Source of the DNA: Vogesella indigofera
Lineage (GTDB): Bacteria > Pseudomonadota > Gammaproteobacteria > Burkholderiales > Chromobacteriaceae
Direction: 5' to 3'
Assembly: GCF_003633895.1 (NCBI RefSeq)
Contig: NZ_RBID01000016.1
Span: forward strand, 124,001-188,000
Length of the DNA: 64,000 nucleotides
In this document: piece after piece, positions 60,395 through 64,000 of the stretch
Position numbering within the stretch: the stretch's first letter is position 1
Layout: every line of letters starts with the position of its first letter
Made by a program: the position numbers and the translations under genes
The notes under the pieces: model-generated
The model's database searches: none
Seen by the model: the letters and a program-made list of their open reading frames with translations, nothing else
Told to the model about the DNA's origin: nothing

Positions 60395-60422
60395 ATTTTA
60401 ATTCAATATCTGATAAGGGCAA
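60395..60422 (-). promoter_or_regulatory. Probable bacterioferritin promoter
   Basis: Minus strand: TTGCCC (60422-60417), 16-bp spacer, TAAAAT (60400-60395). The start would be near 60388, 29 nt before the ATG. Confidence 0.5.
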
Positions 60423-60564
60423 GGTATTAATCGTCTTTGAAAACGGCGGATTATTTTCTGACGGATATTTCTTTTAATAATCAAGCCTTGCCGTGGTTAT
60501 TTATTTTATGGGTTCAATTAACCATTTTACCGGTAGGTGCAAATCAACTGAAAATCAGTTTTAT

Positions 60565-60593
60565 TTGACTATCGTTAATGGCAAGTGTTAATC
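60565..60593 (+). promoter_or_regulatory. Probable promoter of the flavin reductase gene
   Basis: TTGACT (60565-60570), 17-bp spacer, TTAATC (60588-60593), leaving a leader of about 110 nt before the ATG at 60712. Confidence 0.5.
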
Positions 60594-60711
60594 CGTCAGG
60601 GGGCAGCAAGCGCCAGCATGGCAGCCGGTCATGACATGCAGAAGTCGCAATTTCATGGCGCGACGCCTATACCGGTAAAACCATGTCCAATTCTTGCCGG
60701 GGAGTGACCAG

Positions 60712-61257
60712 ATGAGCCTCAATGTGCTTGCCGTTTGCGGCAGTTTGCGCCAGAAATCCACCAACAAGGGCCTGATGCGTTATGCAGTGGCCAACGCACC
60801 GCAGGGCATGCAGATCGTGGTCGCCGATCTGTCGGAGGTGCCGTTCTACAATGCCGACATCACGGTCAAGCCGGCGACGGTGGTGACGCTGTTGCAGCAG
60901 TTTGCCGCGGCCGATGCCTTGCTGCTGGTGTGCCCGGAGTACAACTACTCGATGGCGCCGGCGCTGAAAAACGCGCTGGACTGGGCATCGCGCGAGCCGG
61001 ACAACGCGCTGCTCAGCGGCAAGCCGGCGGCGATCATGGGCGCGGCCGGCGGCATGGGCAGTTCGCGCGCGCAGCACCACCTGCGCCAGAGCGCCGTGTT
61101 CCTCAATCTGCATATCCTGAACCAGCCGGAGGTGTTCGCCAACGCGTTCAGCGCCTCCTTCGACGGCGACGGCAATCTGGTGGACGCCGCGATCCAGGAG
61201 AAGATCCGCAAACAGCTGGCGGCGTTGCAGGCCTGGCACCGGCAGCTGAAGGGTTGA
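60712..61257 (+). CDS. NADPH-dependent FMN reductase family protein
   Basis: A 181-residue flavodoxin-fold reductase. LAVCGSLRQKSTNKGLMRYA (FMN phosphate loop GSLRxxSxN) is at residues 7-22, the flavin-contact CPEYNYSMAPALKNALDWASR near 75-95, and MGAAGGMGSSRAQHHLRQ near 110-127. Close relatives reduce quinones, azo dyes or chromate with NAD(P)H. GGGGAG precedes the ATG at 60712. The gene is monocistronic and divergent from bacterioferritin; whether it helps reduce stored iron is only a guess. Confidence 0.9.
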   Translation: MSLNVLAVCGSLRQKSTNKGLMRYAVANAPQGMQIVVADLSEVPFYNADITVKPATVVTLLQQFAAADALLLVCPEYNYSMAPALKNALDWASREPDNALLSGKPAAIMGAAGGMGSSRAQHHLRQSAVFLNLHILNQPEVFANAFSASFDGDGNLVDAAIQEKIRKQLAALQAWHRQLKG

Positions 61258-61274
61258 GCCGGGCGACGGCCATA

Positions 61275-61388
61275 AGAGCCACTAACAAAACCTCGCAGCG
61301 CACCTGAGCCAAGGCGCGCCGACGCAGACAGTACAAGTCGTACGGCAAGGAGGCGCAACGCAGGATCAGGGATTTTGTTAGCGGCTCT
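61275..61388. mobile_element. Inverted-repeat element, 114 bp, related core to the 43.3-kb element
   Basis: Ends AGAGCCACTAACAAAA (61275-61290) and TTTTGTTAGCGGCTCT (61373-61388) pair at 15 of 16 positions. The interior holds GTAC-N5-GTAC and GCAACGCAG, the same core as the 43.3-kb element but in the opposite orientation and with different ends. No target duplication is clear. It encodes nothing and lies 17 bp after the flavin reductase gene. Confidence 0.65.
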
Positions 61389-61420
61389 AAAAGCAAAACA
61401 CCCCGCCGCGGCGGGGTGTT
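61389..61420 (-). terminator. Intrinsic terminator of the mnmA transcript
   Basis: AACACCCCGCCGCGGCGGGGTGTT (61397-61420) is a perfect palindrome; on the minus strand TTGCTTTTA follows directly. It abuts the 114-bp element. Confidence 0.8.
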
Positions 61421-61425
61421 GGCGT

Positions 61426-61445
61426 TGCGGCCAACGTTGGCCGCA
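61426..61445. repeat. 20-bp palindrome of two overlapping repeat variants
   Basis: TGCGGCCAACGTTGGCCGCA, intergenic, between the terminator and the mnmA stop. Confidence 0.8.
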
Positions 61446-61468
61446 GGCATGGGGGGTGTTAGTGGCGC

Positions 61469-62545
61469 TTACTGGATGATGCCGCCGCCGAGGCAGATAT
61501 CGCCGTCGTACAGCACGGCGGACTGACCGGGGGTGACCGCCCACTGCTTGTCGCGGAAGGTCAGCGTGGCACGGCCGTCGACGATCGGCGACAGGCTGCA
61601 CGGCGCGTCGGCCATGCGGTAGCGGTTCTTGGCGGCGTAGTCGCCGGCGGCCGGTGGCTGCGGCAGCGTCCACGACAGGTCGTCCATCGCCAGCGTCGAC
61701 TTCAGCAGCAGCGGGTGGTCATGCCCTTGCACCACGATCAGCTTGTTGCCGGGAATGTCCTTGCCGGCGACGAACCACGGCTCGCCGTTGCCATCCTTGT
61801 TGCCGCCGATATTGAGGCCCTTGCGCTGGCCGAGGGTGTAGAACATCAGCCCGACGTGCTCGCCGACGGTCTTGCCGTCCGGGGTGATCATCTCGCCCGG
61901 CTTGGTCGGCAGGTAGCGCTGCAGGAATTCGCGGAACGGGCGCTCGCCGATGAAGCAGATGCCGGTGGAGTCCTTCTTGGCGGCGGTCGGCAGCCCGGCT
62001 TCCTCGGCCAGGCGGCGCACCTCGGTCTTGCGGATGTCGCCAAGCGGAAACAGCGCCTTCGCCAGCTGGTGCTGCTGCAGGCGGTACAGGAAGTAGCTCT
62101 GGTCCTTGGTGTGGTCGACGCCCTTCATCAGGTAGTGCACGCCGTCCTGTTCCAGCTTGCGCGCGTAATGGCCGGTGGCGATGCAGTCGGCACCCAGCTC
62201 CAGCGCGTAATCGAGAAAGGCCTTGAACTTGATCTCGGCATTGCACAGCACGTCCGGATTGGGGGTGCGGCCGGCGGAGTACTCCTTCAGGAAGTAGGAG
62301 AACACGCGGTCCTTGTACTCCTTGGCGAAGTTGACGATCTCCATGTCGATGCCGACGATGTCGGCCACGCTCATCGCGTCCAGCGCGTCCTGCTTGATGG
62401 AGCAGTATTCGTCGTCGTTGTCGTCTTCCCAGTTCTGCATGAACACGCCGATCACCTCATGCCCCTGCTGCTTCAGCAGCCAGGCGGTGACCGACGAATC
62501 CACGCCGCCGGACATGCCGACGACAATACGTTTTTTACCCGTCAC
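61469..62545 (-). CDS. mnmA: tRNA-specific 2-thiouridylase MnmA
   Basis: Puts sulfur on U34 of tRNA-Lys, -Glu and -Gln. Of 358 residues, the PP-loop GMSGGVDSS is at 10-18, catalytic C101 is in [12 protein letters not shown], and C197 in STGICFIG. Length matches E. coli MnmA. The start is a GTG at 62545 that overlaps the stop of the upstream gene (GTGA), so translation is coupled. It is the last gene of a three-gene unit with a periplasmic protein and a Nudix gene; in E. coli the nudJ-mnmA pairing also occurs. Confidence 0.96.
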   Translation of the reverse strand: MTGKKRIVVGMSGGVDSSVTAWLLKQQGHEVIGVFMQNWEDDNDDEYCSIKQDALDAMSVADIVGIDMEIVNFAKEYKDRVFSYFLKEYSAGRTPNPDVLCNAEIKFKAFLDYALELGADCIATGHYARKLEQDGVHYLMKGVDHTKDQSYFLYRLQQHQLAKALFPLGDIRKTEVRRLAEEAGLPTAAKKDSTGICFIGERPFREFLQRYLPTKPGEMITPDGKTVGEHVGLMFYTLGQRKGLNIGGNKDGNGEPWFVAGKDIPGNKLIVVQGHDHPLLLKSTLAMDDLSWTLPQPPAAGDYAAKNRYRMADAPCSLSPIVDGRATLTFRDKQWAVTPGQSAVLYDGDICLGGGIIQ

Positions 62546-63093
62546 GGAGAAAATCCTTCCTTCCAAATAGCAAGAGGCACCACCACCGGCGGTGCCCCGA
62601 AATCCCGGAACCAGCTGTCGATCACCCAATCCTGGCCTGATGTCACGTCGCGCACGGCCACCGCCGCGTGATGGTCGAACAACAGTGGCGCACGGTGCAC
62701 CTGGCCCAGCAGCTGGTGGTGGCGCAGCCAGCCCTTGCCGGCCAGCAACTGCAGCAGCACCAGCACATTATGGCTGTGATCGAGACAATCCATGCGGCCA
62801 ACGTTGGCCGCATCCTCGTGATTGCCGCCGCGGTCGCTGGCAATCGGCGCCTCGCGCGCCGCGCGCTGGTAATAGGACAACACAATGTCCTGTAGTGCTG
62901 CGCGCTCATCGGCGGCTTCGGCGGCCTCGTCCAGCCGCTGTTTAAACCAGATCAGGGCAGAGTCGTCCACTTCAATGCGCTGCGTGCGATCGCAGCCGTA
63001 ATGGTAACAGAGCGTCAGCACCTCCGCATCGGCGGCCACGGCCGGCAGCGCCGCGAGCAGCGCAATCGACAGCCAGCGCATGAGGGGTGGCAT
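62542..63093 (-). CDS. Conserved periplasmic protein of unknown function, coupled to mnmA
   Basis: A 183-residue secreted protein. The signal peptide ([19 protein letters not shown]) implies export, and ATG 63081 is an alternative start to 63093. The mature part has [37 protein letters not shown] and [20 protein letters not shown]; the conserved Cys and His followed by a WxxDSWF element look like a papain/transglutaminase-type fold, which is an inference. AANVGR comes from a 20-bp repeat palindrome inside the gene. No function is known. Confidence 0.8.
   Translation of the reverse strand: MPPLMRWLSIALLAALPAVAADAEVLTLCYHYGCDRTQRIEVDDSALIWFKQRLDEAAEAADERAALQDIVLSYYQRAAREAPIASDRGGNHEDAANVGRMDCLDHSHNVLVLLQLLAGKGWLRHHQLLGQVHRAPLLFDHHAAVAVRDVTSGQDWVIDSWFRDFGAPPVVVPLAIWKEGFSP
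62793..62812. repeat. 20-bp repeat palindrome inside a coding region
   Basis: TGCGGCCAACGTTGGCCGCA within the periplasmic-protein gene, read as A-A-N-V-G-R. It is the only full palindrome of this type inside a gene in the window. Confidence 0.8.
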
Positions 63094-63097
63094 CGGC

Positions 63098-63559
63098 TCA
63101 GCCTGGCAAGTGGTGGTGGATCAGATCGAGGCTGGCGCGCTGGCCGGCAAGGTAGTCCTGCAGGCAGCGTCCGACCAGCGGGCTGCGCCACAGCGCCGCG
63201 CTGGCCATGATCTCGTCCGCGCTCAGCCATTCGGCGGCGAGGATGCCGTCGTCCAGCCGCTGCGCCGGATCGTGCGCGCCGGCGTCACCGCAGAAGGCGA
63301 AGCGCAGATAGGTGATGTCGCTGCCGGTCTTGTCCGCCAGATAGATGCCGACCAGTGCCCGCGGCGTGAAGGCGTGGGCGGTTTCCTCGCGCGCTTCGCG
63401 CACCACCGCCTGCAGCAGGGTTTCGCCGTATTCCAGATGGCCGGCCGGCTGGTTGAGGCGGACGCCGTCGTCGGTCTGCTCGCGCACCATCAGGAAGCGG
63501 CCGTCGCGCTCGATGATGGCGGCGACTGTGGTATTCGGTTTCCATTGCGTGCTGCTCAT
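63098..63559 (-). CDS. nudJ: Nudix hydrolase NudJ (phosphatase)
   Basis: A 153-residue Nudix enzyme. PAGHLEYGETLLQAVVREAREETAHAF spans the Nudix box at about 39-65; the glycine that usually follows EET is alanine, as in other NudJ proteins of this group. E. coli NudJ removes phosphates from nucleoside triphosphates and from hydroxymethylpyrimidine pyrophosphate. ATG 63559. It leads the operon nudJ, periplasmic protein, mnmA with a 4-bp gap to the next gene. Confidence 0.92.
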   Translation of the reverse strand: MSSTQWKPNTTVAAIIERDGRFLMVREQTDDGVRLNQPAGHLEYGETLLQAVVREAREETAHAFTPRALVGIYLADKTGSDITYLRFAFCGDAGAHDPAQRLDDGILAAEWLSADEIMASAALWRSPLVGRCLQDYLAGQRASLDLIHHHLPG

Positions 63560-63581
63560 CGCGGATTTGCCTTCCTCTTAA

Positions 63582-63611
63582 TTGACAATCGTTATCATTG
63601 TCTTCTAGTAT
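63582..63611 (+). promoter_or_regulatory. bfd promoter
   Basis: TTGACA (63582-63587), 18-bp spacer, TAGTAT (63606-63611), giving a start near 63618 and a 30-nt leader. The spacer is filled by a Fur-box-like sequence. Confidence 0.65.
63584..63602. promoter_or_regulatory. Fur box over the bfd promoter
   Basis: GACAATCGTTATCATTGTC matches the 19-bp Fur consensus at 14 positions and has perfect outer arms GACAAT/ATTGTC. It overlaps the -35 and spacer, so iron-loaded Fur would block transcription. Confidence 0.75.
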
Positions 63612-63647
63612 GGATATCAAGATCAATTCTTATTCAGGATTCATGCC

Positions 63648-63842
63648 ATGTACGTCTGCCTTTGCCACGGAGTAACCGATCGCGATATCCGCGCCGCCGT
63701 TTGCAATGGTGCCACGCGCATGAGCGATCTGGCGCGCGAACTGAAGGTCGCCACCGAGTGCGGCAGCTGTGCCTGCCAGGCCAACCAGATCCGCAAGCAG
63801 ACACTGCTGCAGATCAGCGAGCCGGAACTGGCCGCCGCCTGA
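63648..63842 (+). CDS. bfd: Bacterioferritin-associated ferredoxin
   Basis: Small [2Fe-2S] protein, 64 residues, that docks on bacterioferritin and passes electrons through its haem to release iron. The cluster ligands C4, C6, C38 and C41 (CLCHGVTD and ECGSC) are all present, plus extra cysteines at 19 and 43. The Fur box upstream predicts expression in iron shortage, the opposite condition to storage in the Bfr cages encoded about 3.3 kb away. A terminator follows. Confidence 0.96.
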   Translation: MYVCLCHGVTDRDIRAAVCNGATRMSDLARELKVATECGSCACQANQIRKQTLLQISEPELAAA

Positions 63843-63869
63843 ACCCGGCAATCTCCCGCAGTCACCACA

Positions 63870-63898
63870 GCCCGTCAAGCACCTGACGGGCTTTTTGC
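63870..63898 (+). terminator. Intrinsic terminator after bfd
   Basis: AGCCCGTCA (63870-63878) pairs with TGACGGGCT (63885-63893), loop AGCACC, followed by Ts. Confidence 0.88.
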
Positions 63899-63920
63899 TA
63901 TCCTGAAAACAGCACGCCTG

Positions 63921-63949
63921 CTGCCAGTACCGGGGAACACGCGTACAAT
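63921..63949 (+). promoter_or_regulatory. Possible promoter of the gene at the right edge
   Basis: CTGCCA (63921-63926), 17-bp spacer, TACAAT (63944-63949), 28 bp before the ATG at 63977. Confidence 0.45.
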
Positions 63950-63976
63950 GCGCGCCAAACCTTACGGAGAACGAAC

Positions 63977-64000
63977 ATGACCGAATTCAACGAAGTAGAT
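63977..64000 (+). CDS. Start of a gene cut by the window edge
   Basis: Only eight codons are visible (MTEFNEVD), preceded by ACGGAGAACGAAC, a good ribosome site, and a plausible promoter. Betaproteobacterial PpnP (pyrimidine/purine nucleoside phosphorylase) proteins often start similarly, but eight residues are too few to name it. Confidence 0.5.

Larger units (their letters stand above)
60360..60711. other. 352-bp AT-rich divergent promoter region
   Basis: Between the bacterioferritin operon and the flavin reductase gene. It is far more AT-rich than the surroundings up to 60600. One promoter per direction is listed. Partial palindromes (for example ATTGATATAT...TTCAATAT around 60388-60409) might bind an iron regulator, but none is a good Fur box. 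Confidence 0.6.

Noticed and set aside
60380-60415. AT-rich palindrome upstream of bacterioferritin as a Fur box
   Set aside because: It matches the 19-bp consensus poorly compared with the clear site at bfd; more likely just the core promoter.

Overview
The window is a stretch of ordinary bacterial chromosome with high GC. Gene content and order point to a betaproteobacterium of the order Neisseriales, most likely the Chromobacteriaceae (Vogesella, Chromobacterium, Aquitalea or a relative). Supporting signs are the pcnB-folK-deoxynucleoside kinase-panBCD order, the paired bacterioferritin subunits, and a LiuR-type regulon for branched-chain acid catabolism. The genus is an inference from family resemblance; no rRNA gene is present. 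I see no prophage, IS transposase, CRISPR array or plasmid function.

Layout. 1-2.4 kb: end of a branched-chain amino acid ABC transporter (livM, livG, livF). 2.4-9 kb: housekeeping genes (DUF218 protein, CinA-type domain protein, nadC, a CbiM-like membrane protein, a MAPEG protein, murB, a MATE exporter). 9.4-14.6 kb: pcnB, folK, a dNK-family kinase, panB, panC, panD and rraA. 14.7-20 kb: lolA, nadE, two identical tRNA-Ser(GGA) genes, a LEA-type lipoprotein, yigZ and a LysE exporter. 20-29.6 kb: putA, a lipoprotein amino-acid-binding protein, fabI, trxA, rho, a TRIC-family protein and a CoA pyrophosphatase. 29.7-31.4 kb: rhlE. 31.6-50.5 kb: acyl-CoA metabolism, comprising a complete distal valine pathway operon (mmsA, acyl-CoA dehydrogenase, enoyl-CoA hydratase, 3-hydroxyisobutyryl-CoA hydrolase, mmsB), a seven-gene operon joining a Liv-type ABC importer to two CoA ligases, a 3-hydroxyacyl-CoA dehydrogenase, a LiuR-like MerR regulator, a thiolase and another acyl-CoA dehydrogenase. 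50.5-53.6 kb: lrp divergent from dadA-alr (alanine catabolism). 53.8-58.4 kb: two diguanylate cyclases flanking sbcB. 58.5-64 kb: a membrane protein, two bacterioferritin genes, a flavin reductase, mnmA with two companion genes, bfd, and the first codons of one more gene.

How the parts work together. Four near-identical palindromes of the TTKACGT-NN-ACGTMAA type lie in front of mmsA, the ABC/CoA-ligase operon, the 3-hydroxyacyl-CoA dehydrogenase and the thiolase. They match the operator type known for LiuR, whose likely gene lies between the last two sites, so most of 31-50 kb looks like one regulon. Two of the four promoters carry a second palindrome about three helical turns away. Bacterioferritin (iron storage) and bfd (iron release) sit about 3.3 kb apart, and bfd has a good Fur box over its promoter.

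The most unusual feature cuts across all of this. A 13-bp word, AAGGTTGGCCGCA, occurs 18 times exactly in 64 kb, nine times on each strand. About 0.002 copies would be expected by chance at equal base use. Ten of the 18 are intergenic. Several are paired as perfect inverted repeats between convergent genes, and a variant with AACGTT forms 20-bp palindromes. The genic copies are read mostly as RLAA or AANL. The pattern closely resembles the DNA uptake sequences of Neisseriaceae, but the word is different. Two short inverted-repeat elements (143 and 114 bp) with a shared core but different ends are also present.
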